A stretch of 5,473 nt of DNA, taken from contig CBDUMN010000150.1 in assembly GCA_965368335.1 (NCBI GenBank), positions 1 through 5,473 on the forward strand, written 5' to 3'. This DNA comes from CBDUMN01 sp965368335. Lineage in GTDB: Bacteria > Pseudomonadota > Alphaproteobacteria > Rhodospirillales > JAPHRK01. Shown here piece after piece: positions 1-4,602 of the stretch (position 1 is the stretch's first letter; each line of letters starts with the position of its first letter). Made by a program: the position numbers and the translations under genes. The notes beneath the pieces are model-generated. The model searched no databases. It was not told where the DNA came from and was given only the letters and a program-made list of their open reading frames with translations.

Positions 1-14
1 TGGATTGTGAGCAT
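1..14 (-). CDS. modC: Start of molybdate ABC transporter ATPase ModC (partial)
   Basis: Only the first four codons and part of a fifth (M-L-T-I) lie in the window; the rest is beyond the left edge. The call rests on context and a start signal rather than on domain content. An ATG lies 4 bp past the modB stop codon, preceded by a strong Shine-Dalgarno sequence (GGAGGAG, plus-strand 22-28) with a 7-nt spacer. In modABC operons the third gene encodes the cytoplasmic ATPase that powers molybdate import, and ModC proteins often begin with Met-Leu followed by a short beta strand. The identity is an inference from operon order; the start itself is well supported. Confidence 0.62.
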
Positions 15-18
15 GTTT

Positions 19-708
19 CTACTCCTCCAGCTTTCGCGCCAAGTGGCGGGCGAATAGTTCCGATCCCATAAGCGCGGCCATGGCGAGAACGACCGAGATT
101 ACCACAAGCCGAAAAGCCGCTTCTTCTCCGCCAGGGCTTTGGACCATGGAGAAAACGGCGAGCGGTAGGGTTCGGGTTTCGCCGGGGATGTTGGAGACGA
201 AGGTGATTGTTGCGCCAAATTCGCCCAGGCTTCGGGCAAAGGCGAGGATGACGCCGGTCAGGATGCCCGGCGCGATCAGCGGCAGGGTGATGGTGGCGAA
301 TACACGCAATGGGCTGGCGCCTAGGGTGCGGGCGGCGGCTTCCAGGTTGCGGTCGACCCCTTCGATGGAAAGGCGAATCGCCCGAACCATTAAAGGAAAG
401 GCCATGACGGCGGCGGCGATGGCTGCGCCTTTCCAGGTGAACGCGATGGTGATGCCGAAAACGTCATGAAGCCAGCCGCCCAAAGGACCGGATCGGCCGA
501 GTATGACCAGAAGCACGTAACCGACAACGACAGGGGGAAGCACCAAGGGAAGGTGGATCAGGCCATTCAGTAGGTTTTTGCCGGGGAAATTGCGCCGGGC
601 GAGAAACCAGGCGGTAAGAACGCCCAGGGGAAGGGAGGCGAACACGCTCCAAAGAGAAATCCGTAGGCTTAAAAGAAGCGCCTCAATTTCCAGTTCGGTT
701 AAGGCCAA
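19..708 (-). CDS. modB: Molybdate ABC transporter permease ModB
   Basis: Inner-membrane permease of the molybdate importer; it takes molybdate from ModA and is driven by ModC. The 229-aa product has the usual ModB length and about five hydrophobic segments (around residues 8-36, 47-70, 88-110, 138-158 and 200-220). Family signatures are LPLVLPPVVVGY at 53-64, the EAA loop that docks the ATPase (EAAARTLGASPL, 123-134, followed by the PLIAPGILTG stretch), and ARSLGEFGAT at 158-167. The start is a TTG: no ATG fits the N-terminus, and GGAG lies 9 nt upstream. The gene begins 14 bp after modA and ends 4 bp before the modC start, so the three genes form one operon. The related CysT/W and tungstate TupB permeases are alternatives, but the RSLGEFGAT motif and the adjoining ModA make ModB the clear choice. 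Confidence 0.95.
   Translation of the reverse strand: MALTELEIEALLLSLRISLWSVFASLPLGVLTAWFLARRNFPGKNLLNGLIHLPLVLPPVVVGYVLLVILGRSGPLGGWLHDVFGITIAFTWKGAAIAAAVMAFPLMVRAIRLSIEGVDRNLEAAARTLGASPLRVFATITLPLIAPGILTGVILAFARSLGEFGATITFVSNIPGETRTLPLAVFSMVQSPGGEEAAFRLVVISVVLAMAALMGSELFARHLARKLEE
22..28 (-). promoter_or_regulatory. Ribosome binding site for modC, inside the end of modB
   Basis: GGAGGAG on the minus strand, 7 nt before the ATG at position 14 and overlapping the last modB codons. It is the strongest Shine-Dalgarno sequence in the window. It supports a gene starting at the left edge and translational coupling of modB to modC. Confidence 0.7.
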
Positions 709-717
709 GGCCTGCCG

Positions 718-721
718 CTCC
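718..721 (-). promoter_or_regulatory. Ribosome binding site that sets the TTG start of modB
   Basis: GGAG on the minus strand, in the 14-bp gap after the modA stop and 9 nt before TTG at 708. It is the reason for choosing a TTG start, since no in-frame ATG precedes the first membrane segment. Confidence 0.6.
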
Positions 722-722
722 G

Positions 723-1493
723 TTAATGTTGTTCGACCGGGGAAAAACCGTAGCGCTCAAAGATTGCGCGGGCTTGTTCTCCGGTCAAGAAGTGGAGAAA
801 CTTTTGCGCCGCCGGTTTTTTTGCGCCCTTAAGCGTTAGGGCGACGGGATAAAGAATAGGCGCGTGACTTTCCGGCGGAAAGACGGCGACGATTTCGGTG
901 TGCTTGGCGATGGGGGCATCGGTGGCGTAAACGATGCCAGCCGCCGCTTCGCTGCGATCAACCAGGGTCAGGGCGCTTCGCACATTGGACATGCGCGCTA
1001 GTTTGTTTTCGACGCTCTCCCATAAACCCAGGTTCTCAAGAGCCTGCTTTGCGTAAATGCCTGCTGGAACGTGGTCGGGATCGCCTAGGGATAGGCGATT
1101 GTCTCCCAAATCGGCCGCCAGGGTGTTTAGCGCTATGGAGTTCCCGCCTTTGGGGGCAATCAGCACAAGGCGGTTGGCGAGCAGATTGCGGCGACTTTTT
1201 GTGTCTATTGCGGCGTTTTGTTCGGCGAAATCCATCCAGCGGGTATTGGCGGAAAGAAAAATGTCGGCGGGAGCGTCGGCGACCACCTGTTTGGCCAGTG
1301 CGCCGCTTCCGGCAAATGAGGCGACGGCTATAATGCCCGTCTGTTCCTTAAATGCCGCAATTGCTTGGTTAACCGCATCAGTCGTGCTGGCGGCGGCAAA
1401 AATCATCACCCGTTCGGAGGCGTGAGAAGCGGTCGCCTGAAGAGCCCAGAGGAAAAGGCATAAAAACAAGATTTTGAAATGGTGTCGCATCAT
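723..1493 (-). CDS. modA: Molybdate-binding periplasmic protein ModA
   Basis: Periplasmic solute-binding protein that captures molybdate (and usually tungstate) for ModBC. With the start at 1493 the product has 256 aa: a signal peptide (basic MMRHHFK, hydrophobic core about 8-20, probable cleavage after ASHA at 26), then the mature domain opening RVMIFAAASTTDA. Residues matching the oxyanion ligands of E. coli ModA are all present: Ser36 in AAAS, Ser63 in AGSGALAKQ, Ala144 in DHVPAGIYAKQ, Val171 and Tyr189 in GIVYATDA. The C-terminal FERYGF is also typical. The frame stays open up to an ATG at 1547, but that extension would read through the -10 region and the Mo-box and would put 18 extra residues before the signal peptide. 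ATG 1493 or the adjacent ATG 1490 is therefore preferred; the Shine-Dalgarno is weak (GAG within GAGAACC). It is the first gene of modABC. Confidence 0.95.
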   Translation of the reverse strand: MMRHHFKILFLCLFLWALQATASHASERVMIFAAASTTDAVNQAIAAFKEQTGIIAVASFAGSGALAKQVVADAPADIFLSANTRWMDFAEQNAAIDTKSRRNLLANRLVLIAPKGGNSIALNTLAADLGDNRLSLGDPDHVPAGIYAKQALENLGLWESVENKLARMSNVRSALTLVDRSEAAAGIVYATDAPIAKHTEIVAVFPPESHAPILYPVALTLKGAKKPAAQKFLHFLTGEQARAIFERYGFSPVEQH

Positions 1494-1499
1494 GGTTCT

Positions 1500-1523
1500 C
1501 GTTATATTCGGTGAAATATAACG
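1500..1523. promoter_or_regulatory. Probable ModE-type Mo-box operator of modABC
   Basis: Perfect inverted repeat with 9-bp arms: CGTTATATT at 1500-1508 and AATATAACG at 1515-1523, separated by CGGTGA. This matches the general form of the operators bound by molybdate-loaded ModE in proteobacteria (CG-flanked TATAT/ATATA half sites around a short spacer), and it stands directly before modA. It ends 6 bp from the modA ATG and covers the predicted transcription start, so binding should repress. No modE gene is in the window, so the regulator must be encoded elsewhere. The arms share GTTAT/ATAAC with the Zur box at 4020-4037, but the half-site spacing differs (12 against 8 bp). Confidence 0.75.
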
Positions 1524-1524
1524 G

Positions 1525-1554
1525 TATAGAAATGCAAATAAAATCAACTGTCAA
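1525..1554 (-). promoter_or_regulatory. Probable sigma-70 promoter of modABC
   Basis: On the minus strand a perfect TTGACA (1554-1549) is followed after 18 bp by TCTATA (1530-1525). A shifted -10, TATACC, lies 2 bp further on. Transcription would begin near 1518, inside the Mo-box. The -10 is weak, so the promoter call depends on the perfect -35 and on its position beside the operator. Confidence 0.5.
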
Positions 1555-1570
1555 GACATCTCTAATAGAT

Positions 1571-2617
1571 TTAAAGAAAAGCGCCGAGCAGGTCTTCGAT
1601 TCCCTGGCGGCTGAGATCGCGGGTGATAAAAACCAGCTTGGTTCGTCTGTCTTCATCGGGCCACTCAGGCAGAGGGACCGGAGGATGAAAAACGTGCTGT
1701 ACCGCATGAAGGGCGACCGGGCCGTCCTGGGTTTCCAGATTGGCGACGCCTTTGAGCCTTAAAAGCTGCTCGCCGCGCATGGCGACTAATAGCTCCAGAG
1801 CTTCCGATAACCTTTCCCAGCGTAAAGGGGTGTCATAGGTAAGACAGAAAGCCTCAATCCTCTCGTCATGACGATTGGCGTCGTGGTGGTGATGATGACC
1901 GTGGTGATGCTCGTTCTCGTCCTTATAAGCTTCATCGCGCAGCCAGGCGGCGACATCGGGAATTTTTTGATTGGGCTGGAATAAGCCGCAGTTGAGCAAT
2001 TTTTCCGGATCGACCTGGCCGTTTGCCGCTTCCAACTGCGGTGCGCCGGGATTGAGGGCGCTGAGGCGCTTCTTCAAGGCGGTAAGACGCTGGGGGTCGG
2101 CGATATCGGTCTTCGTGAGCAAGATACGATCCGCAATGGCAGCCTGTTTAACCGATTCCATTTGGGTGTCCAGAGTTTGGTCGCCGTTGACGCTGTCCAC
2201 GGTGGTTACGACGCCGTCGAGCCGGTACCGGCTGCCCAACAAAGGGTCAGTGGTGAGCGTATGAACGATAGGGGCGGGGTCGGCCAGCCCGGTGGTCTCG
2301 ATCACTACCCGCTGAAACTCCGGCACGTCGCTGCGCACCCGTTTAAGAAACAGGTCTTTCAGTGAATCAACCAGATCGCCGCGGATTGTGCAGCAGAGAC
2401 ACCCCGAATTGAGCATCACCACGTCTTCGCTGATCTTTTCGACCAGTAAATGATCGATCCCGACCTCGCCGAATTCATTGATCAGAACGGCGGCTTCGCC
2501 CATGGCCGGCTGGTCGAGCAGGGCATTCAGAAGAGTCGTCTTGCCGCTGCCGAGAAACCCGGTCAGAACAGTAACGGGAATGGCTTGCGCAGCCTCCGCA
2601 CCCAGGTCTCTAGCCAT
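1571..2617 (-). CDS. COG0523/CobW-family GTPase, probable zinc metallochaperone (ZigA/ZagA/YeiR-like)
   Basis: A cytoplasmic G3E-family P-loop GTPase of 348 aa. In order: Walker A GFLGSGKTT (20-28), NEFGEVGID (47-55), the family metal site SGCLCCTIRGDL (71-82, with Cys73, Cys75 and Cys76), IETTGLADP (106-114), the guanine-specificity motif TKTD (168-171), a His-rich linker (about 237-250, five consecutive His flanked by further His/Asp/Glu), and the CobW C-terminal domain (about 254-348). Members of this family use GTP to hand metal to client enzymes; subgroups serve zinc, cobalt (CobW) or nickel-type roles. Here znuA and hisI lie upstream in the same direction, pointing to zinc and not cobalamin. 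The frame is open back to 2680, but ATG 2617 is chosen because it puts Walker A at the usual distance and overlaps the hisI stop by 8 bp. The client protein is not shown by the sequence; HisI is a candidate. A zinc-specific symbol cannot be assigned securely. Confidence 0.9.
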   Translation of the reverse strand: MARDLGAEAAQAIPVTVLTGFLGSGKTTLLNALLDQPAMGEAAVLINEFGEVGIDHLLVEKISEDVVMLNSGCLCCTIRGDLVDSLKDLFLKRVRSDVPEFQRVVIETTGLADPAPIVHTLTTDPLLGSRYRLDGVVTTVDSVNGDQTLDTQMESVKQAAIADRILLTKTDIADPQRLTALKKRLSALNPGAPQLEAANGQVDPEKLLNCGLFQPNQKIPDVAAWLRDEAYKDENEHHHGHHHHHDANRHDERIEAFCLTYDTPLRWERLSEALELLVAMRGEQLLRLKGVANLETQDGPVALHAVQHVFHPPVPLPEWPDEDRRTKLVFITRDLSRQGIEDLLGAFL

Positions 2618-3014
2618 AGAGCTTGTCCGGATCGATTTCGACCTTGGCGATTTCGCGGATTTCGCCGTCGCGCACCGCATTAAAGAAACAGTTGTGGCGT
2701 CCCGTATGGCAGGCGACGCCGACCTGATCGACCTGTAAGAGCAGGGTGTCGGCGTCGCAGTCCCAGCGCAGTTCTTTCAATTTCTGAACCTGTCCCGAGC
2801 TTTCCCCCTTGCGCCAGAGTTTCCCGCGTGAGCGCGACCAATAGCAAACCTGGCCTGTCTCGAGGGTTTCTTGCACCGATTGAGCGTTCATCCAGGCCAT
2901 CATCAAGACCTCGCCCGTATCGAATTGCTGGGCAATGGCTGGAACCAGGCCGTCGGCATTGAATTTCAATGCATCTATGACGGTTTTTGCGGTCTCTGCT
3001 TGCTTGGTTGACAT
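2610..3014 (-). CDS. hisI: Phosphoribosyl-AMP cyclohydrolase HisI
   Basis: Catalyses the third step of histidine biosynthesis, opening the adenine ring of phosphoribosyl-AMP to give ProFAR; a cytoplasmic dimeric Zn/Mg enzyme. The 134-aa product is a monofunctional HisI with no HisE domain. Visible motifs: MMAWMNAQS (38-46), TGQVCYWSRSRGKLWRKGE (53-71), WDCDADTLLLQV (84-95; Asp85/87/89 fit the Mg site and Cys86 a zinc ligand) and ACHTGRHNCFF (101-111; Cys102 and Cys109 complete the zinc site). All expected zinc cysteines are present, so this is not a zinc-free substitute. The start at 3014 is chosen over ATG 3047 because GGAG lies 8 nt upstream. It follows znuA by 65 bp and overlaps the GTPase gene by 8 bp, an unusual place for a his gene and one that suggests zinc-linked expression. 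Confidence 0.94.
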   Translation of the reverse strand: MSTKQAETAKTVIDALKFNADGLVPAIAQQFDTGEVLMMAWMNAQSVQETLETGQVCYWSRSRGKLWRKGESSGQVQKLKELRWDCDADTLLLQVDQVGVACHTGRHNCFFNAVRDGEIREIAKVEIDPDKLYG

Positions 3015-3022
3015 AGGTTTCG

Positions 3023-3026
3023 CTCC
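3023..3026 (-). promoter_or_regulatory. Ribosome binding site that sets the hisI start
   Basis: GGAG on the minus strand, 8 nt before ATG 3014. The alternative ATG at 3047 has only a poorly placed GGA. This decides for the 134-aa form of HisI. Confidence 0.6.
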
Positions 3027-3045
3027 GAGAGGAAGGTTTCGGCCC

Positions 3046-3076
3046 ATTAAATCGGCGTTTTTCCAAGGACTGTCAA
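3046..3076 (-). promoter_or_regulatory. Possible internal promoter for hisI and the GTPase gene
   Basis: A perfect TTGACA (3076-3071), 3 bp past the znuA stop codon, is followed after 19 bp by TTTAAT (3051-3046, five of six matches to the -10 consensus). The start would be near 3039, 25 bp before the hisI ATG. The spacer is longer than ideal and no Zur-like palindrome is present, so this would give zinc-independent basal expression of hisI if it is real. Confidence 0.35.
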
Positions 3077-3079
3077 TGC

Positions 3080-3979
3080 TCAGGGCTTGCCTGAAAGACA
3101 GGAGGTGAAGGACTGGCCGATGGTTTCGATGAGTGTGGGGAAGAAATCCACGCCCAAAGGAATATCCGTGCCGAGAGGGTCGAGGGTGCCTATCCTGACT
3201 TGTGTTCCTTCAGTCAAGGCCTTGGCCAGTTTGGGTTGAAATTGAGGCTCCAGGAAGAGGCACTGAACATTCTGGCTGGCCATGGCGGCGCGTAAAAGGG
3301 TTGCCCGTTTGGCGCCGATCGGACGTTCGGGGTGGGCGGTTACATAGCCTCTGCTAGCCAAGCTGAAGTCTCTTTCAAAATACTGAAAGCCGTCGTGGAA
3401 GGTCATAAAGGGAACGGTCGCATAGGAGCGTAAGTAGACTTCCAGACGGCGGCGGACCTTATCCATTTTGTCGCGGAATCCCCGGGCGTTCTGCAAGTAT
3501 GTTTCGCCGTTTGCTGGATCCATTTTGGCCAATTCCTGGGCGATTATCCGGGCTATTTCGCTCCCGTTCCGGCTGGTCAACCAGAGGTGAGGGTCGATCT
3601 CGCCGCCATGCTCGTCCCCCTCGCGTTGGTCGAGAAGCAGGAGATCGTCTTCTTTCAAGAGTTCGATGGTTTTTGCACTTTTCCCCAGTGTTTCTATTGC
3701 TTTGGGTAAGAAATTCTCGAGGCTTGGCCCTACCCAGATAATGAGTTCCGCTTCACTCAATTCTTTGGCTTCAGAGGGCTTCATGGCATAGCTATGGGGC
3801 GAGGCTCCGGCTTTCATCAGCAGTTTCGGAGAGCCGACGTTTTGCATTACGTTGGATGCGATGGAGTGCAGCGGCGCAATGGTTGTGACGACCTTGGGGG
3901 GGGCGGCTTGGGCCGTTCCGATAACAAAGGTTGCAAAAAATAAAGCAAAGAAGAGCGGGTGAACGATGCGGAAAAACAA
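3080..3979 (-). CDS. znuA: Zinc ABC transporter periplasmic binding protein ZnuA
   Basis: Cluster A-I periplasmic binding protein that delivers zinc to ZnuBC. The 299-aa product has a signal peptide (hydrophobic core about 8-22, probable cleavage after AQA at 25) and opens as a mature protein with KVVTTIAPLHSIA. Family metal ligands are visible: His62 in GASPHSY, His131 in DPHLWL, His195 in TFHDGFQYFE and an acidic residue at LDPLG (Asp267). Cys240 and Cys294 match the pair that forms the second-domain disulfide in E. coli ZnuA. The loop before His131 (about 113-130), usually His-rich in ZnuA, has a single His (EGDEHGGE). The start is a TTG with GGAG 8 nt upstream; no ATG precedes the signal peptide. 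The gene is divergent from zur and probably leads a znuA-hisI-GTPase transcript. Manganese-type homologues are possible, but the neighbours and the Cys pair favour zinc. Confidence 0.94.
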   Translation of the reverse strand: MFFRIVHPLFFALFFATFVIGTAQAAPPKVVTTIAPLHSIASNVMQNVGSPKLLMKAGASPHSYAMKPSEAKELSEAELIIWVGPSLENFLPKAIETLGKSAKTIELLKEDDLLLLDQREGDEHGGEIDPHLWLTSRNGSEIARIIAQELAKMDPANGETYLQNARGFRDKMDKVRRRLEVYLRSYATVPFMTFHDGFQYFERDFSLASRGYVTAHPERPIGAKRATLLRAAMASQNVQCLFLEPQFQPKLAKALTEGTQVRIGTLDPLGTDIPLGVDFFPTLIETIGQSFTSCLSGKP

Positions 3980-3987
3980 CTTTTAAA

Positions 3988-3991
3988 CTCC
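3988..3991 (-). promoter_or_regulatory. Ribosome binding site that sets the TTG start of znuA
   Basis: GGAG on the minus strand within TTTTTGGAGTTT, 8 nt before TTG 3979. No ATG occurs in frame between here and well inside the mature domain, so TTG is the only start that yields a signal peptide. Confidence 0.65.
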
Positions 3992-4000
3992 AAAAAGGAC

Positions 4001-4029
4001 TTGGAATGCGGTATGCTGAGTTATGTTAT
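4001..4029 (+). promoter_or_regulatory. Probable promoter of zur-znuC-znuB
   Basis: Plus-strand TTGGAA (4001-4006) is followed after 17 bp by TGTTAT (4024-4029), each four of six matches. The -10 falls in the Zur palindrome as the mirror image of the znuA -10. Transcription would start near 4036, leaving a leader of about 85 nt before zur ATG 4120. Zur would then repress its own gene. Confidence 0.48.
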
Positions 4030-4037
4030 AACATAAC
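4020..4037. promoter_or_regulatory. Zur operator shared by znuA and zur-znuCB
   Basis: A perfect 18-bp palindrome, GTTATGTTATAACATAAC. It contains two overlapping GTTAT-N3-ATAAC units (4020-4032 and 4025-4037), the arrangement expected for Fur-family repressors that bind as dimers side by side, and it closely resembles proteobacterial Zur boxes. It is the only such palindrome I found in the window and sits in the 140-bp gap between the two divergent zinc transcripts. Confidence 0.88.
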
Positions 4038-4056
4038 ATTTTTTTGATCATAACAA
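4028..4056 (-). promoter_or_regulatory. Probable promoter of znuA(-hisI-GTPase)
   Basis: Minus-strand TTGTTA (4056-4051) is followed after 17 bp by TGTTAT (4033-4028), each four of six matches to the sigma-70 consensus. An A-rich spacer lies between them. The -10 is inside the Zur palindrome, so Zn-Zur would block polymerase. Confidence 0.5.
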
Positions 4057-4119
4057 GCCTTAAGAAACAATTTGGCCTATTCTGTGGCAACTCGAAAACC
4101 AACTAGCCGAAGCATCGAG

Positions 4120-4602
4120 ATGACAAGCGAACAACTCAATCTCTCCAAGCACGATCATGCCCGTTGTGTCGAAGACGCCCTTGAAGCAGCCGAAACGGTT
4201 TGTGCGCAAAGGGGGGCGCGGCTCACGCCGACTCGCAAGCGGGTGCTTGAGTTGATCTGGCAGGAGCATAAACCGGTCGGCGCTTATGATCTGCTGCGTT
4301 TTTTGCAAGATGAACGTAAGGGAGCTGCCCCTCCTACGGTCTATCGGGCCCTTGAGTTTCTGCAAGAGCAGGGGTTGATCCATCGTATCGAGTTTCTCAA
4401 CGCCTATATGGGTTGCGACGACCCGGAAAATCCTCATGTGGGTCATTTTCTCGTTTGTCGGGAATGCGGGAATGCCGTTGAACTGGCCGACAGCCGAATT
4501 GAGGAAACCGTCACCGAAAGTTCGGCCGCCCTGGGGTTTAAGGCCGAGCAGAGCATGGTCGAGGTGAAAGGCGTCTGCGCCGATTGCCGAAAAGGTGGGT
4601 GA
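4120..4602 (+). CDS. zur: Zinc uptake regulator Zur (Fur family)
   Basis: Cytoplasmic zinc-sensing repressor, 160 aa. An N-terminal winged-helix domain (about 15-85) contains ARLTPTRKRVLELIW (33-47) and the recognition-helix signature PPTVYRALEFL (71-81). The C-terminal dimerisation domain carries the structural zinc Cys4 set, CRECG (Cys113, Cys116) and CADC (Cys153, Cys156). Residues fitting the regulatory zinc site of E. coli Zur are His88 in IHRIE, Cys99 in MGCDDP, His106 in PHVGHF and Glu121. The Cys99 and HVGH pattern separates Zur from Fur and PerR. The frame is open upstream to TTG 4072 and GTG 4084, but ATG 4120 gives the N-terminus expected for this family; no start has a strong ribosome binding site. 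The TGA shares its A with the znuC ATG, so the two are translationally coupled. Probably autorepressed. Confidence 0.95.
   Translation: MTSEQLNLSKHDHARCVEDALEAAETVCAQRGARLTPTRKRVLELIWQEHKPVGAYDLLRFLQDERKGAAPPTVYRALEFLQEQGLIHRIEFLNAYMGCDDPENPHVGHFLVCRECGNAVELADSRIEETVTESSAALGFKAEQSMVEVKGVCADCRKGG

Noticed and set aside
80..469. Open plus-strand frame of 129 codons opposite modB
   Set aside because: It lies wholly inside a well-conserved gene on the other strand; the product is Arg/Ala/Met-rich low-complexity sequence with no domain and no ribosome site.
1500..1523. Inverted repeat before modA read as a second Zur box
   Set aside because: It shares GTTAT/ATAAC, but the half sites are 12 bp apart rather than 8, the centre CGGTGA is not palindromic, and the downstream genes are molybdate transport.
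1378..1707. Open minus-strand frame of 109 codons across the GTPase-modA junction
   Set aside because: It is out of frame with two firmly identified genes and crosses the modA promoter and operator; the product resembles nothing I know.
1511..1762. Open plus-strand frame of 83 codons starting in the Mo-box
   Set aside because: It is mostly antisense to the GTPase gene, and its start is inside the operator with no ribosome site or recognisable protein.
2618..2680. Longer N-terminus for the GTPase (start at 2680)
   Set aside because: It adds 21 basic, low-complexity residues inside hisI and moves Walker A away from its usual place; ATG 2617 with the 8-bp overlap is better.
2610..3014. HisI as a zinc-free backup paralogue, like other Zur-linked duplicates
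   Set aside because: All expected zinc cysteines are present, so the enzyme should still need zinc.
3015..3041. Direct repeat AGGTTTCG at 3015-3022 and 3034-3041 before hisI
   Set aside because: Only 8 bp with a 19-bp period and overlapping the ribosome site region; such a repeat can arise by chance and no known regulator motif fits.
4060..4446. Open minus-strand frame of 128 codons opposite zur
   Set aside because: It is antisense to a clear Fur-family gene with all key residues; no motif or start signal.
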